A stretch of DNA of 64,000 nucleotides from Halorientalis litorea (GTDB lineage Archaea; Halobacteriota; Halobacteria; Halobacteriales; Haloarculaceae): NCBI RefSeq assembly GCF_023028225.1, contig NZ_CP095482.1, forward strand, positions 1,922,001 to 1,986,000, written 5' to 3'. The translations under genes and the position numbers were made by a program. How positions within the stretch are numbered: the first letter of the stretch is position 1; every line of letters starts with the position of its first letter. Of the stretch, positions 35,941 to 45,603 are shown in pieces. Below the pieces are notes generated by a model that searched no databases, had not been told where the DNA came from, and saw only the letters and a list, made by a program, of their open reading frames with translations.

Positions 35941-37143
35941 TCACCGTCGCATCCCGACCCCCGCGAACGCGGCCACGATGCCACCGCAGGCAAGCACCGC
36001 GAGGCCGGGGACGTACGACCCCGTGAGGTCGTGGAGGACGCCGACGGTCACGGGTCCGAGGAAACCACCGACCTCCCCGACGGCGAACACGAGACCGACC
36101 GCCGCGCCGGTCAGCCCCGGCCCGATACCCTCCAGTTCGGGTGGAATCGCCCGCACCAGCGGCGAGAGACCGCCGACGCCCAACCCCGCGCCGACGATGC
36201 CCGCCGCGGCGAGCAGCGTCGCGCCACCCGTGACGACGCCGACGACGCCCGCGAACGCGACGAGTCCGCAGGCCGTGATGGCCAGCCGTCGGGCGTCGAA
36301 GCGGTCGGCGAGTGCTGGAATCGCGAGGATGCCGACGACGTTCGCGCCGACCAGCAACGTCGTGGTCTGGCCCGCCCGCCCCGGCGAGAGCCCGCGTGCT
36401 TCCAGTATCGTCGGGAGCCACCCCTGTAGCCCGTGGATGACCAGCAGGTAGGTCACACCGACGAGGACTACCAGCCTGAGTTCGCGGTGGGCCAGTACCG
36501 CCCGCGCGTCCGCCGTGATGGACCCCGGCGTGAAGGCCGCGTCGTCCTCGGTTTCCCGGCCGGTCAGGCCCGCGAGGCGGGCGAGTGCCAGCCAGACGAC
36601 GGCGTAGCCCACGGCGACGACGCCGCTCCAGAGAAACAGCGGCCGCCACCCGCCGAGTGCCGGGCCGAGGACGGGGCGGCCGAGGCCGAACGCCGCCGCC
36701 GTCCCCGCCGAGGACCCGACGAGGTACAGCGAGGAGGGCAGTCCCGTCTCCTCGGGCGGGAAGAGGACGGCGACGAGTTTCGGCAGGCCGAACGTGATGG
36801 CCGTCGCGCCGACGCCGATGCCGACGGTGGCCGCGAGCAGGGTCGGGAACCCACCGGCGACGCTTCGAGCGATTTGGGCGACGCCGAAGACGACCAACCC
36901 GGTGGCGAGGCTCCGGGCCGGCCCGATGCGGTCCACCGCCAGCCCCGAGAACAGCGCGAGCGGGATGTAGGTCAGCGGCACCGCGCCGGCGAGCAGGCCC
37001 GCCTCCGTGCCGGTGAGTCCCACCTCCTCGATGATTGTCGAGAGGTACGCCGGAAGCGTGAACCAGACGAACAACAGACAGGTGTAGCTGAACGCTCCGG
37101 CGACGACCAACCCGTACGCGCGCCGCCGCGCCTCGCTCGTCAT
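35941..37143 (-). CDS. Major facilitator superfamily transporter
   Basis: About 400 residues from ATG 37143 (MTSEARRRAYGLVVAG); a GTG at 37161 would add six residues. Twelve membrane segments are evident. The A motif between helices 2 and 3 is ALFSGLAVDRIGPARSLATG, and the second-half copy is ALADRFDARRLAI. It resembles oxalate/formate or nitrate/nitrite-type MFS members only generally, so substrate is left open. It is upstream of mutL on the same strand, 46 bp away. Confidence 0.85.
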   Translation of the reverse strand: MTSEARRRAYGLVVAGAFSYTCLLFVWFTLPAYLSTIIEEVGLTGTEAGLLAGAVPLTYIPLALFSGLAVDRIGPARSLATGLVVFGVAQIARSVAGGFPTLLAATVGIGVGATAITFGLPKLVAVLFPPEETGLPSSLYLVGSSAGTAAAFGLGRPVLGPALGGWRPLFLWSGVVAVGYAVVWLALARLAGLTGRETEDDAAFTPGSITADARAVLAHRELRLVVLVGVTYLLVIHGLQGWLPTILEARGLSPGRAGQTTTLLVGANVVGILAIPALADRFDARRLAITACGLVAFAGVVGVVTGGATLLAAAGIVGAGLGVGGLSPLVRAIPPELEGIGPGLTGAAVGLVFAVGEVGGFLGPVTVGVLHDLTGSYVPGLAVLACGGIVAAFAGVGMRR

Positions 37144-37266
37144 CGCTTCCGTCGTCCGCACACGTGGGCAAAAGCCCTTGCGACACGCCGACGCGGGTGT
37201 TGCCGAGCGAACACGTCCCCTGTCTCACCGGTAGAGTGATGGGCCTTCCGGCCGGTGGATGCGTCC

Positions 37267-38067
37267 ATGCACGAAGCGGACTTCGACGTGGCTGGTGAGA
37301 CGGCAATCGTGACCGGCGCGAGTCAGGGCATCGGGCGCGCTATCGCGGAGACGCTGGCGGCGGGCGGCGCGAACGTCGCCATCTGTTCGCGGGCACAGGA
37401 ACGGGTCGACCCCGTGGCCGAGGCAATCAACGAGGCCGCCGAAGGCCAGTGTCTCGCCGTCGAGTGTAACGTCCGCGAACGCGAGGCCGTCGAGGCGTTC
37501 GTCGAGGCCACCGTCGAGGAGTTCGGCGGACTCGACATCCTCGTGAACAACGCGGGCGGGGAGTTCGTCGCCCCCTTCGAGGACATTTCTCCCAACGGCT
37601 TCGAGACCATCGTCGACCTGAACCTGATGGGGACGGTCCACGGGATGCAGGTCGCCGGTGAGGCGATGCGCGAGGACGGCGGCGGCCGCATCGTCAACAT
37701 GGCGAGTGTCAACGGCCAGCACGCCGCGCCCGGGGAGAGCCACTACGGCGCGGCCAAGGCCGCCATCATCCGCCTGACGGAGACGGTGGCGACGGAGTGG
37801 GCCGAGGATGGGGTCCGTGTCAACTGTGTCGCGCCCGGCCTCATCCAGACGCCGGGCGTCGCGGAGACGCTCGGCATCTCCAGCGAGGACATGCCCCCGC
37901 GCGAGCAGGTCGACCGCCGCATCGGGTACGGCGAGGACATCGCCGACGTGGTGCAGTTTCTGGTCTCGCCCGCCGCCGCGTTCATGACCGGCGAGACGGT
38001 GACGGTCAAGGGCGTCCCCCGGCCGGGCAACTCGATGTCGAACACCTCCGAGTTGGGCCTGCAGTAA
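37267..38067 (+). CDS. Short-chain dehydrogenase/reductase (FabG-like)
   Basis: 266 residues from ATG 37267 (MHEADFDVAGETAIVTGASQ). NAD(P) motif TGASQGIGRAIAETLA, then CSRAQERVD favouring NADP, NNAGGEF, catalytic Ser in NMASVNGQ and YGAAKAAI as Tyr-x3-Lys. The C-terminal FMTGETVTVKGVPRPGN departs from the common GGxxx ending. General oxidoreductase; substrate unknown. It is divergent from the MFS gene. Confidence 0.9.
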   Translation: MHEADFDVAGETAIVTGASQGIGRAIAETLAAGGANVAICSRAQERVDPVAEAINEAAEGQCLAVECNVREREAVEAFVEATVEEFGGLDILVNNAGGEFVAPFEDISPNGFETIVDLNLMGTVHGMQVAGEAMREDGGGRIVNMASVNGQHAAPGESHYGAAKAAIIRLTETVATEWAEDGVRVNCVAPGLIQTPGVAETLGISSEDMPPREQVDRRIGYGEDIADVVQFLVSPAAAFMTGETVTVKGVPRPGNSMSNTSELGLQ

Positions 38068-38156
38068 TCACGCCAGTGTCCAGTCCAGTCTTACGGTCGT
38101 GTGCGCCCGTGCGGACAACCGAGGTATCTTACCGTCCGCGTCACGTCGGCTCCGAC

Positions 38157-38771
38157 ATGGACTCCGAGGAAACACACCGCAGTTGGGCCGACCGGTCGGG
38201 GGAGTACTCACCCGCCTACTACGCCGAAATCGGGGCGAACGAAGTCACCGACACGATTGCGACCGCGCTGTCGTACTACACCCACGAGGACGCCGCCATC
38301 CTCGAAGTCGGCTGTAGCTCCGGCCGCCATCTGGCCCGTCTCCGTGAGGAAGGGTTCGAGGACCTCACCGGCATCGACATCAACGACGAATCGTTCGAGG
38401 TGATGGCGGACCACTTCCCGGCACTCGCCGACACGGGCACGTTCCACACGGGAGCCGTCGAGGACATCGTTCCCGAGTTCGACGACGGCGCGTTCGACGT
38501 CGTCTACTCCGTCGAGACGCTCCAGCACATCCCGCCGGAAAACGAGTGGGTGTTCGCGGACCTCGCCCGCGTCACGAGCGACCTGCTCGTGACCGCCGAG
38601 AACGAGGGGAACGGCCCGCAACGCGGTCCGGACGAGAGGGTCAACTACGTCCACGGCGAGTTCCCGCTGTACTATCGCGAGTGGAAGCGCGTGTTCACCG
38701 ACCTCGGCTTCGCGCAAGTGCTGTCCGAGCCGACCAACCGCGACACCATCCGCGTCTTTCGGACGCCCTGA
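38157..38771 (+). CDS. Class I SAM-dependent methyltransferase
   Basis: 204 residues from ATG 38157. Motif I is ILEVGCSSGRHLARL, motif post-I LTGIDINDES, and motif II GAFDVVYSVETLQHI, giving a full SAM-binding Rossmann fold. The ending GEFPLYYREWKRVFTDLGF is typical of small-molecule methyltransferases. Substrate unknown. The box TATCTTA at about 38125-38131 serves as promoter. The frame is open much further upstream, but that sequence mirrors the SDR gene in another frame, so it is excluded. Confidence 0.85.
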   Translation: MDSEETHRSWADRSGEYSPAYYAEIGANEVTDTIATALSYYTHEDAAILEVGCSSGRHLARLREEGFEDLTGIDINDESFEVMADHFPALADTGTFHTGAVEDIVPEFDDGAFDVVYSVETLQHIPPENEWVFADLARVTSDLLVTAENEGNGPQRGPDERVNYVHGEFPLYYREWKRVFTDLGFAQVLSEPTNRDTIRVFRTP

Positions 38772-38897
38772 CCTCGACACCGATTCTACCGGTCGACTCG
38801 GGTGCCCCCGGTGTTCTCTTTTCCGAGCGGACGCCGCTGGCTCGCTTCCCGCCGTCGATGACGACAACCGTATGCCGGTGCCGTCACAACCGGGACC

Positions 38898-40316
38898 GTG
38901 CGTCGACTCCGTGCAGTCGCTCGCGTGGTGGCCGGACTGTTGGCGAGTGCGGGCGTCATCGAGCGGTCGCGGCTCCGCGAAACGGTCGACCTCGCGTGGC
39001 CTCGGATTCTCACCGGCTTCGCCATCATGTCCAAGCGGACGGTCGACCTCGCCGTCGTCGGCCTCGCGGTCGGTGCCGACGCCGTCGCCGGCCTCACCGT
39101 CGCCAACGCCTACTGGGTCCTCGGCAAACTCGCGTTCATCGGCCTCGCCGGGGGCACGCTCACGATGGTCTCCCAGAACTACGGCGGCGAGGAGCGCGAC
39201 CGCGCCGCAGTGGTCGTCTTCACGAGCCTGCTCGCCGCGGGCGGGCTGGCGCTCGTCGTCGTCCCGGTCTTCGTTCTCGTCGCCGAACCGCTCGTGGCGA
39301 CACTCAGTAGCGGCCCCTCGGTCACGGGGTTCGGCGTGACGTACCTCGTGGTCGTCGCCCCGGGGCTGGCGTTCGAGGGCCTCAACCTCGTCGCGTCCCG
39401 GACCTACGCCGGCGTCGGTGACACCGTGACGCCGATGACGGTCCGTGCGACGGGGGCCGCCCTCAACGTCGTCCTCAGCGCGACGCTCGTGTTCGGTGCC
39501 GATCTCGGCGTTCTCGGCGCTGCACTCGGGACGACCGTCTCGACGGCCATCGTCGCGAGCGTCTTCGCGTGGGGACTCACGGGCCGCACCATCGCCGGAC
39601 GCGGTGCCTGCCCGGTCCCGGTCGGCCGGGCGACGATGCCGCGCGCGGACCTGACGTGGCAACTCCTCACGGTGTCGGCACCGCTGGTCGCCCGCCGGGT
39701 CGCACAGGGCGTCGTCGTGTTCCCGCTGTTGGCCGTCGCGTCGTCGTTCGGGTCGGTGACGCTCGCCGCACTCGGTGTCGCCCGGCAGGTCAGGCAGTTG
39801 CTCAACAGTTTCGGCTGGGGGTTCTCCATCGCCGCCTCGACGCTGGTCGGCCAGTCGCTGGGGGCCGGCGACGAGTCGCTCGCGGCGGTGTATGGCCGGG
39901 AAATCACCGCGCTCTCGCTGGTCGTCTACGTCCTCGGTGCGGCACTGGTCGTCGCCCTCGCGCGCCCCATCGCGGCGGTGTTCGTCGACGGGACTGCCGT
40001 CGGACCGACGGCGACGTTCGTCGCCGTGGCCGCGGTCAGTGCCGTCGCCCTCGGTGTCGACGGGTCCGTCACCGGGACCCTCCGAGGTGCGGGCGATACG
40101 CGCGTCCCGTTCGTGGCGACGCTGGCCGGCCTCTACCTCGTCACCGTCCCCGTCGCCTATCTCGGGGTCTACACTCCGCTCGGGAGCGTGGCACTGCTGG
40201 CCGCACTCGTCGCCGAGACGGCCGTCCCGATGGTCGTCAACGCCCTCCGGTTCCGAACCGGGACGTGGAAAGTCGTCAGCCGCGCCTACCGGCCCGCGTC
40301 CGAACCGCTGGAGTGA
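38898..40316 (+). CDS. MATE-family multidrug/sodium antiporter
   Basis: 472 residues from GTG 38898, with about 12 hydrophobic segments in two halves. Half one has RETVDLAWPRILTGFAIMSK and GLAGGTLTMVSQNYGGEERD; half two has VRQLLNSFGWGFSIAASTLV and GQSLGAGDESLA, the paired MATE signatures. Such proteins export drugs or metabolites using Na+ or H+ gradients. The start is uncertain, since another GTG lies ten codons on. It converges on mutS, 26 bp away. Confidence 0.88.
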   Translation: MRRLRAVARVVAGLLASAGVIERSRLRETVDLAWPRILTGFAIMSKRTVDLAVVGLAVGADAVAGLTVANAYWVLGKLAFIGLAGGTLTMVSQNYGGEERDRAAVVVFTSLLAAGGLALVVVPVFVLVAEPLVATLSSGPSVTGFGVTYLVVVAPGLAFEGLNLVASRTYAGVGDTVTPMTVRATGAALNVVLSATLVFGADLGVLGAALGTTVSTAIVASVFAWGLTGRTIAGRGACPVPVGRATMPRADLTWQLLTVSAPLVARRVAQGVVVFPLLAVASSFGSVTLAALGVARQVRQLLNSFGWGFSIAASTLVGQSLGAGDESLAAVYGREITALSLVVYVLGAALVVALARPIAAVFVDGTAVGPTATFVAVAAVSAVALGVDGSVTGTLRGAGDTRVPFVATLAGLYLVTVPVAYLGVYTPLGSVALLAALVAETAVPMVVNALRFRTGTWKVVSRAYRPASEPLE

Positions 40317-40342
40317 CCGTCGCGAACGTCGGAGACGACGGC

Positions 40343-43030
40343 TCAGTCCTCCAGTCGGTCCTGCCACGCCTGCACTTTCGCCATCAACTCGACGGGCGGC
40401 GTCTCGTTCACGTCGGTGTCCCGGAGTTCTTCGAGGACATCTTCGGTCGCCGGGTCGAGTGTGGCCGTCGTGTCGCCGCCGTCGGCCGTGGCGTCCGCGC
40501 GGAACTGTCCCGAGTCGAGGTCGAAGACGACCTGCTGTGTCTCCCCGTCGCTCCCGTGAACGTCGATTGCCTCGTCCTCGCGGAGTCGGTTCAACACCTC
40601 CCGAGAGCGGTCCACTACCGGGTCCGGGACGCCCGCGAGGTTCGCGACGTGGACGCCGTAAGAACGGTCTGCCGGGCCGTCCCGGACCGTTCGGAGGAAC
40701 GTCACGTCATCGTCGGAGCGTGGCTCTGACGAGCCTCCGGTCGCGCCGCTCCCGGAGACGCCGTCCGACTCGTCGGCGACCGCCACGTGGACGTTGTGGA
40801 CGCCCTCCAGTCGGTCGGCCAGTGCCGTCAGTTCGTGGTAGTGGGTGGCAAAGAGCGTCTTCGCGCCGACCTGTCTGACGAGGTACTCCGTGGCGGCCCA
40901 CGCGATCGAGATGCCGTCGTAGGTAGCCGTGCCGCGGCCCACCTCGTCCAGAATCACGAGCGAATCCTCGCTCGCGGAGTGGAGGATGTTCGAGAGTTCC
41001 TGCATCTCGACCATGAAGGTAGAGCGGCCCTGTGCGAGTTCGTCCAGCGCGCCGACGCGGGTGTAGATGCCGTCCACGAGGCCGACGCGCGCGGCGTCGG
41101 CGGGGACGAAACTCCCCACCTGCGCCAGCAGGGTGATGAGCGCGGCTTGGCGCATGTAGGTGGATTTCCCGCTCATGTTCGGGCCGGTGACGACGAGGAA
41201 CCGACGGTCCTCGTCCATCCGCAGGTCGTTGGGGACGAACGAGGTGGTCTGTTCGACGACCGGATGCCGGCCGCCGCGCACGTCGAGTTCCCGCTCGTCG
41301 GTCAGTTCGGGACGCGTCCAGTCGTTGTGGACGGCGTGGGTGGCGAGACTGCCCAGCGCGTCGAGTTCCGCGAGCGTCCGCCCGGCGTCTTGGAGGACCT
41401 GTGCGGCGTCGGCCACCCGCGCTCGCAACTCCCGAAACAACTCGTACTCCAACTCGCCGCGCTGTTCTTCGAGGCGCAGTATCTCGCGCTCCTTCTCCTC
41501 CAGTTCGGGGACGGTGTACCGCTCTGAGTTCTTCAGTGTCTTGACCGGTTCGTACTCGTCGGGCACCTTCTCCGTCTCGCTCTTGCCGACTTGGATGTAG
41601 TAGCCGTCCGTCTTGTTCCGGTCGACCTGCAGGTGGGTGATGCCGTGGGCGCGCTTCTCCCGGCCGTCAAGCGTCTCGACCCACTCCTTCGCGGCCTCGT
41701 GGCGGTCGATAACCGCGTCCAGTTCGTCGTCGTAGCCCGTCCTGAACAGGCCGCCCTGCGTGACCGTACTGGGTGGGTCGGCGACCAGCGCGTCGTCGAG
41801 TTCGGCCGCCAGCGCGGCGGCCCGGTCGCGGTCCGTGCCCGACACCACGTCGGCGAGCGGCGACTCGGCGAGGCGGTCGGTGTTCTCGACGACGCCGGCG
41901 ACGCGCGGGAGGAGTGCCAGCGTCTCCTGGACCCGCCGCAGGTCCCCGGCGTCGGCACTCCCAGAGGCGGCACGGCTGGCGAGGCGTTCGAGGTCGTACG
42001 CCTCGCCCAGCACCTCCCGGAGTTCCTCGCGGGCCATCGCCGCCTCGGCCAGCGCGGCGACACAGGACTGGCGGCGCGTCAGTTCGCCCCGGGCCCGACG
42101 GGGGCGTTGGAGCCACTCCCCGAGCAGGCGACCGCCCGCGCTCGTGACGGTGTGGTCGACCGTCGCCAGCAGGGACCCCTCGCTCTCGCCGCGCATCGTC
42201 TCGGTGAGTTCGAGGTTGCGCCCCGTCGTCGCGTCGAGTGCGACGTGGTCGGCCGCGCCGTAGGTGGTGAGGCGAGTGATGGAGGCAAGCACGCCCTGTC
42301 CCGTCTCCTCGACGTACGAGAGAACGCCCCCGGCCGCCCGAATCGCCGCCTCGTCGTCCGCGATGCCGACGCTCTCGGTGGCTTCGTCCCCGAACTGCTC
42401 GCGGACGGCGTGGCGGGCACGTCCGGGTGCGAACGCGTCGGCGGTGTGGAGCGAGAGCGTCGCGTCCGTCCGGTCCCGGATGCGGTCGAGGAGCGCGTCG
42501 TCGGTCCGCACGCCCGGCCCGGGCAACACTTCCGCCGGGTCGAACTTGTACAACTCCGTCAGCAAGTCGTCCGCCGCGTCCTCGCCGCCGTCCAGACTCG
42601 TCACGCGGAAGGTACCCGTCGTCACGTCCGTCACGGCGACGCCGTAGCCATCATCGGCCCGGACGATGGCCGCGAGGTACTGGGCGTCGGCGGCGTCAGT
42701 CTCCAGTAAGGTCCCCGGCGTGACGACGCGCGAGATGGCGCGCTCGTGGCCGGTCTCGGTCTCGTGTTGGTCGGCCACGGCGACCCGGTACCCCCGCTCG
42801 ACCAGTGCGGTCAGGTACGGGGTCAGGTCGTCCACCGGGACGCCCGCCATCGGGTACGACGACCCGTGCGAGGACTTCTGTGACACCTTCAGGTCGAGTT
42901 CCTCGGCCACCGTCTCGGCGTCCTCGCCGAAGAACTCGTAGAAGTCGCCACACTGCATCGCCAGCAGGTCCGCGTCGCTCTCCTCCCGCAGGGCGAAAAA
43001 CTCCCCCACGATGCCCGTCGCCTCGGTCAT
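40343..43030 (-). CDS. mutS: DNA mismatch repair protein MutS, paralogue 1
   Basis: 895 residues with the complete MutS1 layout. Domain I contains MQCGDFYEFFGEDA, whose Phe-x-Glu inserts at the mismatch. The connector, core (about 250-560) and clamp follow, then the ATPase with [14 protein letters not shown] (Walker A), [27 protein letters not shown] (Walker B/D loop) and FATHYHELTALAD. The C-terminal region is acidic and helical. It is one of two MutS1-type genes here; the other (50663-53335) has a different C-terminal linker. MutS recognises mispairs and recruits MutL. Confidence 0.96.
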   Translation of the reverse strand: MTEATGIVGEFFALREESDADLLAMQCGDFYEFFGEDAETVAEELDLKVSQKSSHGSSYPMAGVPVDDLTPYLTALVERGYRVAVADQHETETGHERAISRVVTPGTLLETDAADAQYLAAIVRADDGYGVAVTDVTTGTFRVTSLDGGEDAADDLLTELYKFDPAEVLPGPGVRTDDALLDRIRDRTDATLSLHTADAFAPGRARHAVREQFGDEATESVGIADDEAAIRAAGGVLSYVEETGQGVLASITRLTTYGAADHVALDATTGRNLELTETMRGESEGSLLATVDHTVTSAGGRLLGEWLQRPRRARGELTRRQSCVAALAEAAMAREELREVLGEAYDLERLASRAASGSADAGDLRRVQETLALLPRVAGVVENTDRLAESPLADVVSGTDRDRAAALAAELDDALVADPPSTVTQGGLFRTGYDDELDAVIDRHEAAKEWVETLDGREKRAHGITHLQVDRNKTDGYYIQVGKSETEKVPDEYEPVKTLKNSERYTVPELEEKEREILRLEEQRGELEYELFRELRARVADAAQVLQDAGRTLAELDALGSLATHAVHNDWTRPELTDERELDVRGGRHPVVEQTTSFVPNDLRMDEDRRFLVVTGPNMSGKSTYMRQAALITLLAQVGSFVPADAARVGLVDGIYTRVGALDELAQGRSTFMVEMQELSNILHSASEDSLVILDEVGRGTATYDGISIAWAATEYLVRQVGAKTLFATHYHELTALADRLEGVHNVHVAVADESDGVSGSGATGGSSEPRSDDDVTFLRTVRDGPADRSYGVHVANLAGVPDPVVDRSREVLNRLREDEAIDVHGSDGETQQVVFDLDSGQFRADATADGGDTTATLDPATEDVLEELRDTDVNETPPVELMAKVQAWQDRLED

Positions 43031-43084
43031 ACTCCCCCTGCACGCGACATCGGTAAAACCGTGACGGGTCCGTCCCGTCTTCGG

Positions 43085-44449
43085 TCACTCCAGCGCGTCA
43101 AGCAGGGTGAACGCCCGGTCGACCAGCGTCTCGGCGTCGGCGGCCAGCAGTTTCACGATGGCCTCCTTGCCCACCTCGCCGCGGTCCGCGACGGCGACGG
43201 GGGTCGAATCGGCGCGCTCGAAGGCCCGCCGCGCACCCCACTGCTGGGTCGACCCCTCGCTCTCCTTGACCGCCGGCGGTTCCTCGCCCCGGTCGAACTC
43301 GACCACCGGCCCCGCGAGCGCGTCGAATGCCGCCGCCACCTCGTCGTCGAACCGACAGTTGACCGCGAACCGCAGGTCGGCGTCGAACTCCCGACAGGTC
43401 ACCAGAAATCGGGCGACGTGACTCGACGCGCCGAACCGCACGCCCCGGTTCGGCTGGACGCCCGAGAGCGTCCGGGTAATCCTGCCTTCGACGGCGGCGG
43501 TCTCGGCGGCCCGCTCCGCGTACGGCGTCGCGCCGACGACGTTCATCCCCACTTCGGGGACGAGCGGACCCACGTCTCGGTCGACGAACGCCTCGACGAT
43601 GCCCTCGACGGCTTCGGCCGTCGGCTGGCGTGCGGCGCGTTCGCGCGTCTCGACGAGGTGGTGGACGCTCCCGGGTCCCTCCCCGACGTCGAGCGGGTAG
43701 CGGACGGCCCGGGTCAGTAGGTCCACGCCCGAGGCCACTGCCGTCCCGAGGTCGTCGCCGTGGGCGAGTCGTGCCGCGATGACACCCGACAGCGTACACC
43801 CGGACCCGTGGGTCGCCGTCCCCTCGACGCGTTCGTGACGGAACGTCTCGACCGTCTCCGCGGTCACGAGTACGTCGATTACGTCCTCGGTCTCGGCCCC
43901 GATGTGGCCGCCCGTGACCAGTGCGGCGTCGGCACCCATCTCGACCAACTGCTCGCCCGCCCGCTGGGCGTCGTCTCCGGTCTCGGGGGTCACGTCCGTG
44001 AGGACGGCCGCCTCGTCGGCGTTCGGCGTCACGAGCGTCGCCTCGGCCAGCACGTCCTCGTACGCTCGCTCCGCGTCGCGTTCGAGGAGGCGGTCGCCCG
44101 AGGCCGCGACCATCACCGGGTCGACCACGAGGTTCCGGAGGTCCGGCGCGTACTCGCCGACGAGTTCGACTACCTCGTCCGTGCCGAGCATCCCGGTCTT
44201 GACCGCCCGCACGTCGAAGTCGTCGAGCACCGCATCCATCTGTGCGGATATTTCCGATGTGGGTACCTGGTGTGTACTCTCGACGCCGCGGGTGTGTTGG
44301 GCGGTGACGTTCGTGACCGCGCTGGTCCCGAACGCGCCGCAGGCCTCGAACGTCTTCAGGTCCGCCTGAATCCCCGCACCGCCGCCCGAGTCGCTCCCGG
44401 CGACGGTCAGCGCGACCGGTGGCCGGTCGGGTGCCGGTTGTCGTGTCAT
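43085..44449 (-). CDS. thiDN: Bifunctional HMP-P kinase ThiD fused to thiamine-phosphate synthase ThiN
   Basis: 454 residues from ATG 44449. Residues 1-265 are ThiD: AGSDSGGGAGIQADLKTFEA, KTGMLGTDEVVELV, PVMVAASGDRLL and HGSGCTLSGVIAARLA, phosphorylating hydroxymethylpyrimidine phosphate. From about 290 a ThiN domain follows (VPEVGMNVVGATPYA, GVQPNRGVRFGASSHVARFL, EPPAVKESEGSTQQWGA), the archaeal replacement for ThiE that joins the pyrimidine and thiazole moieties. The fusion gives two successive steps of thiamine phosphate synthesis. It is directly upstream of mutS on its strand. Confidence 0.94.
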   Translation of the reverse strand: MTRQPAPDRPPVALTVAGSDSGGGAGIQADLKTFEACGAFGTSAVTNVTAQHTRGVESTHQVPTSEISAQMDAVLDDFDVRAVKTGMLGTDEVVELVGEYAPDLRNLVVDPVMVAASGDRLLERDAERAYEDVLAEATLVTPNADEAAVLTDVTPETGDDAQRAGEQLVEMGADAALVTGGHIGAETEDVIDVLVTAETVETFRHERVEGTATHGSGCTLSGVIAARLAHGDDLGTAVASGVDLLTRAVRYPLDVGEGPGSVHHLVETRERAARQPTAEAVEGIVEAFVDRDVGPLVPEVGMNVVGATPYAERAAETAAVEGRITRTLSGVQPNRGVRFGASSHVARFLVTCREFDADLRFAVNCRFDDEVAAAFDALAGPVVEFDRGEEPPAVKESEGSTQQWGARRAFERADSTPVAVADRGEVGKEAIVKLLAADAETLVDRAFTLLDALE

Positions 44450-44496
44450 GGTCGCACGGACGGACGGCACGTACTAATGATTCTGGTTCCCGCGAC

Positions 44497-45501
44497 TCAC
44501 TCCCCGTCCGCCAGTACCGCCCAGAGGGGGTCCGTACCGGGGTGGGCCGTCTCCGTGTCGTCGACTGCCAGTCCGGACCCCGAAACGACCGTTCCGGCCT
44601 CGGCCGCCGGGATACCCGCGCCGTCGAGTGCCGCGAGGACCGCATCGACCTCCGCGGGGGCGACGGTCACCAAGAGCGCGCCCGCACCGAACGATGTCCA
44701 CGGGTCGATGCCGACGGCCGCACACACCTCGGACACGCCCGGTCGGACCGGAATCGGGTCCGTCGTGACCTCGAAACGCGCGCCAGCGGCGGCGGCCATC
44801 TCGGCGAGGCCACCGAAGACGCCGCCCGCGCCTGCGGCGTGCATCGCCGACACCGGTCCCGTCGCGACCGTCAGCGCGTCCCGCACGACGCTGGCCTCCC
44901 GGAGTCTGTCGCTCGCGGCGTCGACCGTCGTCTCGTCGAGTGCGTCGCCCAAGCGTGGGGCCGCCAGCCTCGACAACAGGCCGGTCGCCCCGACGGCCGG
45001 CCCCTTCGTGACCACGATTCGGTCGCCGACGCGCGCGCCGTCGGGCCGTACCACGTCGGCGGTGTCGCCCACGCCGATGACCGTTCCGCTCCCGACCATC
45101 GGGTAGGCACACCCTTCGTACCGGCCGGTGTGTCCGGTGACGACCGAGACACCGAGGTCACGGGACGCCGCGTCGAACGCCGTCCAAACCGTCTCGAACT
45201 GCTCGTCCGTCGTCTCGGGCGGGAGGGTGAACTCGACGCCGAGGTGGGTCGGCGGCAGGCCCGACACCGCCGCGTCGCTCACGAGGGTGTGGAACGCGAA
45301 CCGCGCCGCCCGCTCGAACCCCAGTGCCGGGAGGACGACCAGCGGGCCAGTACTCGTCACGACGGCCCGTCCGTCCACGTCGAGGACGCCGAAGTCGCCG
45401 CCGTGGTGCGGGTCCAGCGACACGTCGGTCCGGTCGGCCCCGAGGTGGGGCGCGACGTGGTCCGCGAAGAAGTCCCGGTCGACCGGTCCGAGGTCGGACA
45501 T
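44497..45501 (-). CDS. PurM/AIR-synthase-fold protein, paralogue A
   Basis: 334 residues related to the PurM/ThiL/HypE/SelD superfamily. The N-terminal half has DPHHGGDFGVLDVDG and VSDAAVSGLPPTHLGVEF; the C-terminal half has GPVSAMHAAGAGGVFGGL and FGAGALLVTVAP. The position that is TD in active relatives reads TSTGP, removing a metal-binding Asp. It is a clear paralogue of 49558-50601. The setting beside thiDN and thiBPQ suggests a ThiL-like (thiamine phosphate kinase) or regulatory role; that is inference. Confidence 0.8.
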   Translation of the reverse strand: MSDLGPVDRDFFADHVAPHLGADRTDVSLDPHHGGDFGVLDVDGRAVVTSTGPLVVLPALGFERAARFAFHTLVSDAAVSGLPPTHLGVEFTLPPETTDEQFETVWTAFDAASRDLGVSVVTGHTGRYEGCAYPMVGSGTVIGVGDTADVVRPDGARVGDRIVVTKGPAVGATGLLSRLAAPRLGDALDETTVDAASDRLREASVVRDALTVATGPVSAMHAAGAGGVFGGLAEMAAAAGARFEVTTDPIPVRPGVSEVCAAVGIDPWTSFGAGALLVTVAPAEVDAVLAALDGAGIPAAEAGTVVSGSGLAVDDTETAHPGTDPLWAVLADGE

Positions 45502-45571
45502 GGACGTGGTATCACCGAGTCGTACTTATCGGTGGCGGTGGTCTCTCCCGGCGATGGCCCCGTATCGGTGC

Positions 45572-45579
45572 GCTTATCC
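45572..45579 (+). promoter_or_regulatory. Core promoter of thiBPQ
   Basis: GCTTATCC is centred about 28 bp before the thiB ATG at 45604, the spacing of a leaderless haloarchaeal promoter. The AT-rich TTATTTTATC at 45589-45598 is too close to the ATG for a TATA box and may be a regulator site. No TPP riboswitch fits in so short a leader. Confidence 0.5.
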
Positions 45580-45603
45580 ACCACTCGGTTATTTTATCGG
45601 GTA

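Noticed and set aside
38208-40367. A 719-codon minus-strand open frame
   Set aside because: Antisense to the methyltransferase and MATE genes, both with clear family motifs; the translated frame has none.
45502-45603. TPP riboswitch before thiB
   Set aside because: The predicted leader is absent or only a few bases, and no THI-box pattern was seen.
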